A DNA stretch of 6,932 nucleotides, taken from the NCBI GenBank assembly GCA_934663645.1, contig CAKUKR010000097.1, forward strand, positions 1 through 6,932, in the 5' to 3' direction. Below, in pieces: positions 1 through 6,533 of the stretch. A model generated the notes under the pieces. That model saw only the letters and a list, made by a program, of their open reading frames with translations. It did no database searches and was not told the DNA's origin. Made by a program: the position numbers and the translations under genes. The first letter of the stretch is position 1. Every line of letters starts with the position of its first letter. The stretch is from an uncultured Muribaculaceae bacterium. GTDB taxonomy: Bacteria > Bacteroidota > Bacteroidia > Bacteroidales > Muribaculaceae.

Positions 1-378
1 GCTGCGCCCTCTGTCTCCATGCGGTTTCACCCGCTGCGTTCAACCCCGATTTTGCACTTCGAACTGGATTCTACACAAAATGCGTTTGTTTGGGAAAGAA
101 AATTATGGGGAGGTTGCAACTGACTTGGCGGTTTACCTTGGCAAATATGGGCGACACGGCTTGGATTTCATGATGATTAGATATAGGGTTGTATGGTTGT
201 TGTCCGCAGACAATGTTCCTTCTGGTATTGGATTGAAGATCTGAGGTTGACGCAAATAGAGATAGAGTAGTGCCGCATCGCCCAATTTGCCAATTCCGGG
301 GCTTCGCCCGGTGGTCGTTTATGTTAAGTCAGTTGTTTCAATGTCCGTAAACGGATGTGTCGTCTCCGTTTTTCGTTG
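1..378. other. gene-poor left flank, downstream of a leftward promoter
   Basis: I see no convincing gene here. On the plus strand one frame stays open from the left edge to a TGA at 242-244; its only long ATG version (80-244, 54 codons) has no recognisable domain and no promoter or ribosome site. On the minus strand a frame is open from about 328 down to a TAA near 134 (containing ...GDAALLYLYLRQPQIF...) but lacks an ATG near its beginning. An ATG on the minus strand at 20-18 (reading METEGA) could open a gene running off the left edge. A short GC-rich hairpin (CCGGG/CCCGG arms, about 297-312) lies in the untranslated part. Since the promoter at 379-410 points this way, the stretch is best read as a long leader or a non-coding transcript; no known RNA family was recognised. 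Confidence 0.4.
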
Positions 379-410
379 CAAAGATACTGGTTAACCGGTG
401 TTTCTGCAAA
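379..410 (-). promoter_or_regulatory. leftward Bacteroidetes-type promoter
   Basis: Read on the minus strand, TTTG (410-407) is followed after exactly 20 nt by TATCTTTG (386-379), a full match to the -33/-7 consensus TTTG-N19-21-TAnnTTTG of the Bacteroidetes primary sigma factor. Transcription would begin near 372 and run toward the left edge. No convincing gene lies between it and the edge, so it serves either a gene beginning at or beyond the edge or a small RNA. Confidence 0.7.
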
Positions 411-688
411 TTTTTTGCCCTTAAAAAGCTTCCTATCTGGCAGTTTCTGGCATGTGGATGTGTCACTGAAATCTGTGTATTGCGGTGTTTGGGGATGTTT
501 AGGCTGTAAAATGCGGAAATCTGACAGGTCGTTCGCATTTCGGCTGTCGTGCGGAGGTGTTGTAAAACATATACGCAGATGTTTCGCGTCCGTTGTCATC
601 ATGGATTATCAAGGTGTTGGCAGTTCATTCAGTTGCAATTTGCCGCGCAAATTATGCTTCGCTGTGGTTTGCTGGTGAGTGAGGATGT
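411..688. other. intergenic region without a supported gene
   Basis: This stretch separates the back of the leftward promoter at 379-410 from the terminator of the pepD operon at 689-724. Frames of about 90-107 codons exist on both strands, but they run through the promoter boxes, have no domain-like composition and are not preceded by a promoter of their own. I see no repeat, tRNA or other RNA gene in it. Confidence 0.5.
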
Positions 689-724
689 GAAAAAGAAACC
701 GGAGATGCGGTGAGCATCCCCGGT
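689..724 (-). terminator. intrinsic terminator of the pepD-muramidase-pepD operon
   Basis: On the minus strand ACCGGGGATGC (724-714) pairs with GCATCTCCGGT (708-698), 11 bp with one G-T wobble, across a TCACC loop. It is followed at once by a T-rich run, TTCTTTTT (697-690). It starts 25 nt after the stop codon of the last gene (749-751), which is the position and form expected of a Rho-independent terminator. Confidence 0.88.
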
Positions 725-748
725 CGCGTATGTCTGCTGTGAGGTTGT

Positions 749-2200
749 TTATGCCAGGCGGCGGAGTATCTCCTTGACCAGCTCCCAGTATTTCTGCACG
801 TCGGCGATGTTGACTTTCTCGCTGGGCGAGTGGATGTCCTTCAGTGTCGGGCCGAAGGAAATCATGTCGAGGTCGGGCATCTTCTCGAGGAACAGGCCGC
901 ACTCCAGTCCGGCGTGGAGAGCCTCTACGCGCGGGCTTGTGCCGAACAGGTCGCGGAAGCTCTCTTCTGCCACTTTCAGCACATTGGAGTTGGGGTTGGG
1001 CGCCCAGCCTACGTATGCGTCATCGTATACTACCGTTGCGCCGATCATGCTGAACAGAGCCTTGGCGCGGTCTGCGGTCTCGTCGCGGCGTGAGTCAACT
1101 GATGAGCGGATATGCACGGTGATTATGATGTTGCCGCCTTCCATCTTGACGGAGGCGAGGTTGCACGATGTCTCGATGAGGCCGGGAACGGCGTTTGACA
1201 TGCCCTGAACGCCATTGGGGCATGAGAACACGGCTGCGATGAGGCGTGAGGCGACTGCCGGATCAATGACCTTGTCGCGAGCCTCGGTGGCTTTGGCTTC
1301 AAATACGAAGTCGGGGTTCTCTGCCAGGCGGAACTCGGAGTGTATCATGTCGGAGAACTCGTGTGCATAGGCGCGGAACTCCTCTGCCTTGCCGGCGGGC
1401 ACGGCTACGACGGCGCGTGCGCGGCGCGGAATGGCGTTGGCGAGGCCGCCGCCTTCGATTTCGGCTATCCAGAGGTCATGGCGTTGTGCCGATTCCCACA
1501 GGAAACGGGCGAGCTGCTGGTTGGCGTTGCCGCGTCCCAGACCGATCTCCATGCCGGAGTGGCCGCCGTTGAGGTGGTCGATGAGAATCTCGTGGAACTC
1601 TACGCCTGCGGGTGCAGCGACGGTAGTGTAGGGGAGCGTGGCGATGGCGACCTTGCCGCCGGCGCAGCCTATGACGAGCTGGCCGTGTTCCTCGGAGTCA
1701 AGGTTAAGCAGCGTCTTGCCGGTGATGAAGCCAGGCTGAAGCCCGTTTGCGCCGATGAGGCCCTGCTCCTCGTCAACGGTGAAGAGTGCCTCTATAGGGC
1801 CGTGCACAAGTGAGTCGTCGAGCAGCACAGCCATTGCGGTGGCGCAGCCCATGCCGTTGTCTGCGCCGAGGGTAGTGCCGTCGGCCTTGACCCATTCGCC
1901 GTCAACAATGGTGGTGATAGGGTCGTTGAGGAAGTCATGCACCTTGTCGGCACGCTTCTCTGCTACCATGTCCTGGTGTCCCTGAAGTACGACTGTGGGG
2001 GCGTTCTCGTGTCCCGGTGTTGCCGGTTTTGTCATCACCACATTGCCCACCTCGTCGGTGCGCACCGGTATATTGTGGCGTTCTGCCCAGCCCACGAGGA
2101 AAGCCTTCATCTTGTCGAGGTGGTGTGTGGGACGGGGCACTTTGGTTATCTCGTCGAAACATTGCCATATCAGTTTCGGCTCGAGGTCTGTCATTTTCAT
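749..2200 (-). CDS. aminoacyl-histidine dipeptidase (PepD, peptidase family M20C), copy 1
   Basis: This is a 483-residue zinc dipeptidase of the PepD type. The family cleaves Xaa-His (carnosine-like) and other dipeptides in the cytoplasm; no signal peptide is present. The metal-site residues can be placed: His75 and Asp77 (QGHQDMV), bridging Asp114 (GADNG), general base Glu144 with ligand Glu145 (TVDEEQG), Asp168 (LNLDSEE) and His457 (DIHSPSE). GGHSG (212-216) and NAIPRR (255-260) mark the middle lid/dimer domain. Length is normal for the family. The start at 2200 is chosen because the protein then aligns without a gap with the paralogue at 3003-4460 (MKMTDLEPKLIW against MEVKDLKPELIW). It is the last gene of a three-gene operon, 29 nt after the muramidase gene and 25 nt before a terminator. 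All catalytic residues are intact, so it should be active; true substrate preference cannot be read from the sequence. Confidence 0.95.
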   Translation of the reverse strand: MKMTDLEPKLIWQCFDEITKVPRPTHHLDKMKAFLVGWAERHNIPVRTDEVGNVVMTKPATPGHENAPTVVLQGHQDMVAEKRADKVHDFLNDPITTIVDGEWVKADGTTLGADNGMGCATAMAVLLDDSLVHGPIEALFTVDEEQGLIGANGLQPGFITGKTLLNLDSEEHGQLVIGCAGGKVAIATLPYTTVAAPAGVEFHEILIDHLNGGHSGMEIGLGRGNANQQLARFLWESAQRHDLWIAEIEGGGLANAIPRRARAVVAVPAGKAEEFRAYAHEFSDMIHSEFRLAENPDFVFEAKATEARDKVIDPAVASRLIAAVFSCPNGVQGMSNAVPGLIETSCNLASVKMEGGNIIITVHIRSSVDSRRDETADRAKALFSMIGATVVYDDAYVGWAPNPNSNVLKVAEESFRDLFGTSPRVEALHAGLECGLFLEKMPDLDMISFGPTLKDIHSPSEKVNIADVQKYWELVKEILRRLA

Positions 2201-2229
2201 GGTTGAAAATCGGGTGTTTGTCAGTGAAA

Positions 2230-3006
2230 CTATTGTTTTTTGTATTTGGCGTATTCGGCTGCCATGCGGCGGTGGTAGCCGCGCTTGGCGTATGACGGGC
2301 CGTTGTATCGGCGGGCAAAGCCAGCCCAGTCCTTGCGGCGTATGTACTCTACATAGCCTGTGTTGACCACAAAGGCCGCGAACAGTTCGAGCTGGTCAAA
2401 CTCGGAGCGGGACATCAGCCGGACGAACTCCTGTATGGTCTCGCAGCCGCAAGCCTTGTAGGAGAAGCCTCCTATCTGGAACATGCCCCAGAATGTGCCC
2501 ATGTCCGCGCCCTCGGCGTTGATGCGGCGCATCTTGGTGAGGGTGGTCCATTTGCGCAAAGGATAGCCGGTGAGGCCGGCAGGCACTTTGGCGTTCTTGT
2601 CCCCGCGTTTGTTGACTGCCTTGCTGCCGTACTTGCGGTACATCGAGCGGTCAAAGTTGACTATAGGCACACCGGGCGCCCAGAAGCCTTCCATGGCTGC
2701 GCCGGCCTCGATGCGGACGACTGCTTTTATGGCCGCCACTTCCACGCCGAGTTCGCGAGCTACAATCTCGAAGTCTGCGTCGGTGAGGGTTTTGTACTTC
2801 ACCTGCTCGTCGCTGTCAGGCATCGCCATTTTGCCGCCTTCCCAGTCCTGCGGGTTTATTGCCGCAGCAATGGTGTCAGCTGCAGTGTCTTTGGCAGTGT
2901 CGGCTGCGCCTTGCCGTGCCGCAGTCCCGCCATACCCCATACACGCCAAGGCGACAGCCGCGAGGGCTGTCACCGTAGCGCATATAGTCATTCTCCGGAG
3001 GTTCAT
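2230..3006 (-). CDS. secreted/lipoprotein N-acetylmuramidase-domain protein (DUF3380-like)
   Basis: This 258-residue exported protein probably cuts the glycan strands of peptidoglycan. Residues 1-22 form an N-terminal export signal (basic MNLRR, a hydrophobic stretch, then ALAC); Cys22 could be lipidated, although ALAC is a poor lipobox. Residues 25-75 are an Ala/Asp-rich linker. From about 76 to 258 it matches the N-acetylmuramidase (DUF3380) pattern: AIKAVVRIEAG with candidate catalytic Glu100, the PIVNFDR segment (114-120, family PxxLFERH), WGMFQI (173-178), a QL.LFAAFV helix near 205-213, DWAGFARRYNGPSY (226-239) and a Tyr-rich end. The start overlaps the stop of the upstream dipeptidase gene as ATGA (3003-3006), implying translational coupling. 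Such domains are common in phage endolysins, but the export signal and operon suggest a housekeeping or cell-wall remodelling role here. Family assignment comes from pattern memory; the function is inferred. Confidence 0.85.
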   Translation of the reverse strand: MNLRRMTICATVTALAAVALACMGYGGTAARQGAADTAKDTAADTIAAAINPQDWEGGKMAMPDSDEQVKYKTLTDADFEIVARELGVEVAAIKAVVRIEAGAAMEGFWAPGVPIVNFDRSMYRKYGSKAVNKRGDKNAKVPAGLTGYPLRKWTTLTKMRRINAEGADMGTFWGMFQIGGFSYKACGCETIQEFVRLMSRSEFDQLELFAAFVVNTGYVEYIRRKDWAGFARRYNGPSYAKRGYHRRMAAEYAKYKKQ

Positions 3007-4460
3007 AAACCAGCGACTTTCTCAAGTACGCGGGTCACGTGCTTCCAGAATTTCTCTGTGGTGGGGATGTTCAGTTTCTCGTCTGGAGAGTGGACGCCGG
3101 TCATCGTCGGGCCGAATGAAACCATGTCGAGGTTGGGGTACTTGGAGAGGAACAGTCCGCACTCCAGTCCGGCATGGATAGCCTTGATGGCGGGGCGCAC
3201 GCCGAAGAGCTCCTCGTATGCGTCTGCGCTCAGCTTCATGATGGGCGATTCCATGTTGGGCGCCCAGCCGGGATAGCCGTCAGAGTGTGAAACCTCAGCT
3301 CCGGCAATCTGGAAGTGGGCTTCAACCTGTCCAGCGATATCGTTCTTGCGTGACTCAACGGATGAACGCTGTGAGGTGGTGATGCGTATCTTGTTGTCCT
3401 CTATCATCTTGACAGCGGCGAGGTTGGTCGATGTTTCCACCAGGCCGGGGATGTCGCGGCTCATGGAGTATACGCCGTGGGGTGCACTGTAGATGGCGCG
3501 TATCAGCGCGAGCGAAGTTTTGGAGTCGATGCAGTACTCGGGACGCTCCACGTCGCAGATCTCAAACTTCATCGACGGCTCTACGCCCTTGTATTCGTTC
3601 TTGATTTCCTCTGCGTACTTGTTGAGAGCCTCTTCCATGGCGCGGGCATGGTCTGTGTGGATGCCGAATACTGAGTTGGCCTCACGCGGGATGGCGTTGC
3701 GCAGGTTGCCGCCCTCGAATGTGCTGACTGCGATGTCCCATTTCTGAGAGCACTCCCAGATGAAGCGTGCTATGAGCTTGTTGGCATTGGCGCGGCCGGC
3801 GTCGATGTCAGAGCCGGAGTGGCCGCCGAGCAGTCCGCTCACGGATATGCGCTTGTAGATGAAGTTCTCGGGCGAGAGGCTGCGGGTGTAGGTGAAGTCG
3901 GCAGTTGTGTCGATGCCGCCGGCGCAACCTACGAAAATCTCGCCGTCATCCTCAGAGTCGAGGTTGATGAGCATCGTGCCGGTTATCATGTCCTTGCCGA
4001 GGTTCTGTGCGCCCTCGAGGCCGATTTCCTCATTGATTGTGAAGAGAGCCTCCACCGGGCCGTGCTTGAGCGTCGGGTCAATCATGACAGCGAGAGCGGC
4101 TGCCATGCCGATGCCGTTGTCTGCGCCGAGTGTCGTGCCGCGAGCCTTTACCCAGTCGCCGTCGATGTACGTCTCGATCGGGTCTTTCAGGAAGTCGTGC
4201 TGCACGTCATTGTTCTTCTCAGCCACCATGTCCATGTGAGCCTGGAGTATCACTGTGGGGGCTTTCTCGCAGCCCGGGGTGGCGGCTTTGCGCATGACCA
4301 CGTTGCCGCAGTCGTCGGTTTTCACTTCGATGTTATGCTTCTTGGCAAAATCCAGCAGGTATGCGCGGATCTGCTCTTCGTGGCAAGAGGGGCGAGGCAC
4401 TTTCGTGATCTCGTCGAAACAACGCCAGATAAGTTCCGGCTTCAAGTCTTTAACTTCCAT
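3003..4460 (-). CDS. aminoacyl-histidine dipeptidase (PepD, peptidase family M20C), copy 2
   Basis: This is a second PepD-type cytosolic dipeptidase, 485 residues, first gene of the operon. The site residues sit at the same positions as in copy 1: His75/Asp77 (QAHMDMV), Asp114 (GADNG), Glu144-Glu145 (TINEEIG), Asp168 (INLDSED) and His457 (GVHSPDE). GGHSG (212-216) and NAIPRE (255-260) are also present. By hand count the first 180 residues are about 62% identical to copy 1 with no gap through residue 262, so the pair are paralogues that have diverged for some time. An upstream in-frame ATG at 4508 would add 16 residues (MFSPPQRRK...), but 4460 is preferred because it matches the start of copy 1 and the extra part lies in the leader behind the promoter at 4534-4564. 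There is no Shine-Dalgarno, as is usual in this phylum. The end overlaps the muramidase start by 4 nt. Confidence 0.95.
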   Translation of the reverse strand: MEVKDLKPELIWRCFDEITKVPRPSCHEEQIRAYLLDFAKKHNIEVKTDDCGNVVMRKAATPGCEKAPTVILQAHMDMVAEKNNDVQHDFLKDPIETYIDGDWVKARGTTLGADNGIGMAAALAVMIDPTLKHGPVEALFTINEEIGLEGAQNLGKDMITGTMLINLDSEDDGEIFVGCAGGIDTTADFTYTRSLSPENFIYKRISVSGLLGGHSGSDIDAGRANANKLIARFIWECSQKWDIAVSTFEGGNLRNAIPREANSVFGIHTDHARAMEEALNKYAEEIKNEYKGVEPSMKFEICDVERPEYCIDSKTSLALIRAIYSAPHGVYSMSRDIPGLVETSTNLAAVKMIEDNKIRITTSQRSSVESRKNDIAGQVEAHFQIAGAEVSHSDGYPGWAPNMESPIMKLSADAYEELFGVRPAIKAIHAGLECGLFLSKYPNLDMVSFGPTMTGVHSPDEKLNIPTTEKFWKHVTRVLEKVAGL

Positions 4461-4533
4461 ATTATGGTTGATTTTAAGTGTTTTACGTCTTTGAGGCGGG
4501 CTGAACACGCCAGTCCATGCCTATTTCACGAGC

Positions 4534-4564
4534 CAAAGATAGTAAAAATCCACGGGTTAGGCAA
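4534..4564 (-). promoter_or_regulatory. promoter of the pepD-muramidase-pepD operon
   Basis: On the minus strand TTG (4564-4562, in context ACTTGC) is followed after 20 nt by TATCTTTG (4541-4534), a full -7 consensus for the Bacteroidetes primary sigma factor. The expected transcription start is near 4527, giving a leader of about 65 nt before the ATG at 4460. The same -7 octamer occurs in the orphan promoter at 379-410. Confidence 0.8.
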
Positions 4565-4566
4565 GT

Positions 4567-4582
4567 CTTAACCATAATTAAG
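4567..4582. promoter_or_regulatory. short inverted repeat between the divergent promoters
   Basis: CTTAA and TTAAG arms are separated by 6 nt (CTTAACCATAATTAAG) in an AT-rich stretch just upstream of the -33 box of the pepD operon and about 20 nt from the -33 region of the opposite promoter. It could be an operator or merely an AT-rich upstream element; five-base arms can arise by chance. Confidence 0.2.
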
Positions 4583-4599
4583 CAATAATACAGGGCGCA

Positions 4600-4633
4600 G
4601 TTGGGGAGGGTCGGAAAGAAATGACTAATTTTG
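4600..4633 (+). promoter_or_regulatory. promoter of the small membrane protein/OmpH-like operon
   Basis: GTTG at 4600-4603 is followed after 22 nt by TAATTTTG (4626-4633), a full -7 consensus for the Bacteroidetes sigma factor with slightly long spacing. Transcription would start near 4638-4641. It faces away from the pepD promoter, with the -33 boxes about 36 bp apart. Because it lies inside the longest version of the next reading frame, it decides that gene's start. Confidence 0.65.
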
Positions 4634-4656
4634 CATTCCCAAGCGAGTATTCTGTG

Positions 4657-4806
4657 ATGACCGTATTGCTCACCGTTGCTCTTGTAGCTTTGGCGTGCGT
4701 GCTGATGTGCGTGCGTCTGCTGGCGGGGCGCGAAAAGTCCGCCATGAACCGCCACGGATGCCATACGCTGCGCAAGGAGGCTCGCCGCAGGCAAACCAGA
4801 CATTGA
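4657..4806 (+). CDS. small single-pass membrane protein (49 residues)
   Basis: This protein has one predicted membrane helix (residues about 3-22, MTVLLTVALVALACVLMCVR) followed by a short, strongly basic tail ending in LRKEARRRQTRH. By the positive-inside rule the tail faces the cytoplasm and the N-terminus the periplasm. The frame has an earlier ATG at 4621, but the promoter -7 box (4626-4633) lies within those extra 12 codons, so the ATG at 4657 is the sensible start, with a leader of about 16-20 nt. It is 25 nt upstream of the OmpH-like gene and probably co-transcribed with it. Small basic-tailed membrane proteins are common in Bacteroidales, but I do not recognise a named family and give no function. 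The clear promoter, helix and operon position make a real gene likely. Confidence 0.6.
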   Translation: MTVLLTVALVALACVLMCVRLLAGREKSAMNRHGCHTLRKEARRRQTRH

Positions 4807-4831
4807 TAACAACAGGAACTCATTACATAGT

Positions 4832-5437
4832 ATGAAAAAAAACTTACTTCCCCTCGTTGCCCTTTGCGCAATCGCCCTCTCGGCGGTGTGCGGCTCTTGC
4901 GGCGATGCCGCCAAGCAGGGCGAGGCCAAGAAGACGGAGCAGAAATCTTCCAAGGGCACTGACCCCTCGAAACTTCCCAATTACCGCTACGTCGATGTTG
5001 ACACGGTATTATCCCAATATAACCTCTCGAAGGACTTCAACGAGCAGATGCTGTCCATGCAGAACGATCTGGAGGGCAAACTCCGCCAGAAACAGAGCGG
5101 CCTGCAGTCCATGGCAAGCAAGATGCAGCAGAAATACCAGAACAACGGCTATTCGTCGCAGTCCGAGTTTGAGCAGGATCAGCGCAAGCTCGCCAACGCA
5201 CAGTCCTCTGCCGAAAGAGAAGCCTCGCAGCTTCAGGAAAAGTATCAGAAAGATGTGATGGATATGCAGAAGAGCGTAAGAGACTCTGTTACCTCCTATA
5301 TCAAGGTTTACAACGAGAAATATGGCTATGACGCCATTTTCATGAAGGATGCAGCCCTCTACATCGACCCGGCTCTCGACATCACTGCCGACATCGTAAA
5401 GGGGCTGAATGAAAGATACAACAAGGTGAAGAAATAA
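4832..5437 (+). CDS. OmpH/Skp-family periplasmic chaperone-like lipoprotein
   Basis: This is a 201-residue exported protein of the OmpH (Skp) type. In proteobacteria Skp trimers hold unfolded outer-membrane proteins in the periplasm; Bacteroidales encode several lipidated relatives whose clients are less clear. Residues 1-22 form a lipoprotein signal (MKKN, a Leu/Ala-rich core, then GSC with Cys23 the likely lipidated residue; Cys20 is an alternative). A Lys/Ser-rich linker runs to about residue 50. YRYVDVDTVLSQY (51-63) is the family's opening beta strand and turn. Residues 65-150 are a Gln/Glu/Lys-rich coiled coil, forming the tentacles. YGYDAIFMKDAALYIDPALDIT (about 168-189) is the closing strand before a final helix. 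It lies 25 nt after the small membrane protein gene; AGGA at 4814-4817 is too far from the ATG to be a normal Shine-Dalgarno. A 16-bp hairpin follows 25 nt after the stop. Confidence 0.9.
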   Translation: MKKNLLPLVALCAIALSAVCGSCGDAAKQGEAKKTEQKSSKGTDPSKLPNYRYVDVDTVLSQYNLSKDFNEQMLSMQNDLEGKLRQKQSGLQSMASKMQQKYQNNGYSSQSEFEQDQRKLANAQSSAEREASQLQEKYQKDVMDMQKSVRDSVTSYIKVYNEKYGYDAIFMKDAALYIDPALDITADIVKGLNERYNKVKK

Positions 5438-5462
5438 GGCTGCACACAGCAGCATGACATAC

Positions 5463-5500
5463 AGCGAGGGGTGCGCCGACTGAACGGCGCACCCCTCGCT
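5463..5500 (+). terminator. strong hairpin after the OmpH-like gene, shared convergent terminator
   Basis: GCGAGGGGTGCGCCG (5464-5478) and CGGCGCACCCCTCGC (5485-5499) pair perfectly over 15 bp, 16 with the flanking A-T, around the loop ACTGAA. It starts 25 nt after the stop of the OmpH-like gene. The T-run after it is weak (TTGG) on the plus strand and absent on the minus strand, so it may act as a terminator for either of the two convergent operons or as a 3'-end stabiliser. Confidence 0.7.
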
Positions 5501-5502
5501 TG

Positions 5503-5594
5503 GTAGGGACACGGCGTGCCGTGTCCGAGAAATAGCGGTGCAATTGTTTGATTTGTAGCGACTTGGGTGCGGATGCGGGACGCCGTGTCCCTGC
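5503..5594. repeat. paired-palindrome element, copy A (MITE/REP-like)
   Basis: The left end (5503-5526) is GTAG followed by GGACACGGCGTGCCGTGTCC, itself a 9-bp hairpin with a 2-nt loop. The right end (5571-5594) is an inverted, decayed copy with 4 mismatches in 24. A 44-nt centre includes GACTTGG next to the right end. The same layout recurs at 6758-6853, so this is a discrete repeated element with terminal inverted repeats and no coding capacity. It lies between convergent genes directly after a hairpin terminator. Confidence 0.7.
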
Positions 5595-5601
5595 TTGGGC
5601 A

Positions 5602-5615
5602 GCACAGTCATGTGC
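5602..5615. repeat. small stem-loop downstream of the amidase gene
   Basis: GCACA and TGTGC (in GCACAGTCATGTGC) form a 5-bp stem 7 nt beyond the amidase stop codon. No T-run follows on the minus strand, so it is weak evidence of a terminator. Confidence 0.25.
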
Positions 5616-5622
5616 AAGGCGG

Positions 5623-6033
5623 TCAAAGCTGGCGGTACTCCGCTGTCGCGTCGAAGCATGGGCAAGCCTTGGCGGCGAAGTCGCGGTGTCCGTGTATCTT
5701 CGCGCCGGGATAGCGGCGGCGCAATTCGCGCAGCAATGCCGTGAGTGCCGCTTTCTGCTGCGGCGTGCGTGTGTCTTTCGGCGTGCGGCCGTCGGAAGCG
5801 CAACCGCCGATGTAGCATACTCCGATGGAATGTGCATTGTGTCCCAGGCAATGCGCCCCGGTTTCCGCCTCGCTGCGCCCGGCATGGACCGAGCCGTCAA
5901 GGTATATCACATAGTGGTAGCCGATTTTGCGGAAGCCGCGCTCCCGATGCCAGCGGTCTATGTCTGCAACTGAAAAAGGTCGCCCTTCGGCAGTGGCAGA
6001 GCAATGCACGATGATTTCAGCTATCGTTCTCAT
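5623..6033 (-). CDS. N-acetylmuramoyl-L-alanine amidase, T7-lysozyme type (amidase_2)
   Basis: This 136-residue zinc amidase cleaves the bond between N-acetylmuramic acid and the first peptide residue in peptidoglycan. The spacing of the T7 lysozyme active site is kept: zinc ligands His10 (VHCSAT), His116 (HGHRDF) and Cys124 (KACPCFD), with Tyr39 (GYHYVIYLDG) and Lys122 as the catalytic pair. GAHCLGHNAHSIGVCYIGG-like residues (59-77) form the typical middle signature. There is no signal peptide or wall-binding domain, so it would collect in the cytoplasm and need a holin or other route to reach the wall, like phage endolysins. It begins 2 nt after the stop of the spanin-like lipoprotein gene, so the two are surely one operon. 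Bacteroidales genomes carry many such amidases in prophage remnants and accessory loci. A repair or recycling role is possible but less likely given the missing export signal. Confidence 0.93.
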   Translation of the reverse strand: MRTIAEIIVHCSATAEGRPFSVADIDRWHRERGFRKIGYHYVIYLDGSVHAGRSEAETGAHCLGHNAHSIGVCYIGGCASDGRTPKDTRTPQQKAALTALLRELRRRYPGAKIHGHRDFAAKACPCFDATAEYRQL

Positions 6034-6035
6034 TG

Positions 6036-6479
6036 TCAGCGGTCGTTTTGTGAGGTGAGACGGCGGACGATGCGTGCTGCGGTGATGATGCCGACTGCGA
6101 TAGCCGCAAACAAGATGATGTCGGCGGCGGCTTTGCCGATGCGTCGCAGCAGCGAGGGCTTGCGCTCTGCTGTGGTGACGCTCCCGCGTTCCACCGCGAC
6201 AGGCTTCTGTATGACCACAGTGTCATGGGTGATGCGGCTGCGGTCTCCAGCCAAGGTGCGCTGGCGGTCACGCACGCGCCAAACCTCCTTGTAGACAGTG
6301 TCGCCGCGCATGTCGAGGATGATGCTGTCATGGACTACGGACGCCTCCGCAGTTCGTTCCGTGATTTTCACGGTGTCCGTGCGAGTCACCGTGTTCTCGA
6401 CCGGCACATATATGCGCCGGGAGCAGCCGCAGGCGAGGGTCAACGCCGTCGCCACGGCGGTAAAGGTTCTTATGTTCAT
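6036..6479 (-). CDS. lipoprotein with C-terminal membrane helix, candidate unimolecular spanin
   Basis: This 147-residue protein has an N-terminal lipoprotein signal (MNIRTFTAV..LACGCS, with Cys17 or Cys19 lipidated). A periplasmic part of about 95 residues is rich in Thr/Val/Asp beta-type repeats (YVPVENTVTRTDTVK, GDTVYKEVW, HDTVVIQ). A membrane helix at 117-136 (ADIILFAAIAVGIITAA) ends in a basic tail. An outer-membrane lipid anchor plus an inner-membrane helix in one chain is the plan of unimolecular spanins such as T1 gp11, which fuse the two membranes at the end of phage lysis. Similar YVPVE..DTV lipoproteins are common in Bacteroidetes phages, from my memory of the group. The ATG at 6479 is preferred over the one at 6536, which lies inside the promoter -7 box at 6534-6541. 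The amidase gene follows by 2 nt. The gene structure is firm; the spanin role is inferred from topology and neighbour. Confidence 0.8.
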   Translation of the reverse strand: MNIRTFTAVATALTLACGCSRRIYVPVENTVTRTDTVKITERTAEASVVHDSIILDMRGDTVYKEVWRVRDRQRTLAGDRSRITHDTVVIQKPVAVERGSVTTAERKPSLLRRIGKAAADIILFAAIAVGIITAARIVRRLTSQNDR

Positions 6480-6533
6480 ATTGCCGAAAAGTTTATGCCG
6501 CCACCAAACGCCGGGGGCAGCTGTTTTGCGCTG

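Noticed and set aside
80..244. 54-codon plus-strand frame, open back to the left edge
   Set aside because: It looks mildly protein-like (YGEVATDLAVYLGKYG) but has no recognised family or start signal and lies antisense to the leftward promoter; kept only as a remark in the region entry.
324..678. Overlapping reading frames of 92 and 107 codons on opposite strands
   Set aside because: Both run through the promoter boxes at 379-410, show no domain or plausible protein composition, and have no promoter of their own.
2570..3181. 203-codon plus-strand frame
   Set aside because: Antisense to the muramidase gene and the end of the pepD gene, whose family motifs are clear on the other strand.
3819..4571. 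250-codon plus-strand frame
   Set aside because: Antisense to the PepD gene at 3003-4460 and made open by its codon bias; it also crosses that operon's promoter.
4771..4780. AAGGAGG resembling a strong Shine-Dalgarno
   Set aside because: It lies inside the small membrane protein coding region, more than 50 nt from the next start codon, and encodes Lys-Glu-Ala of the basic tail.
4483..4980. 165-codon minus-strand frame
   Set aside because: It covers both divergent promoters and is antisense to the small membrane protein and the OmpH-like signal peptide.
5009..5851. 280-codon minus-strand frame
   Set aside because: It runs antisense through the OmpH-like gene, the hairpin terminator and the repeat element and then overlaps the amidase in another frame; it is a composition artefact.
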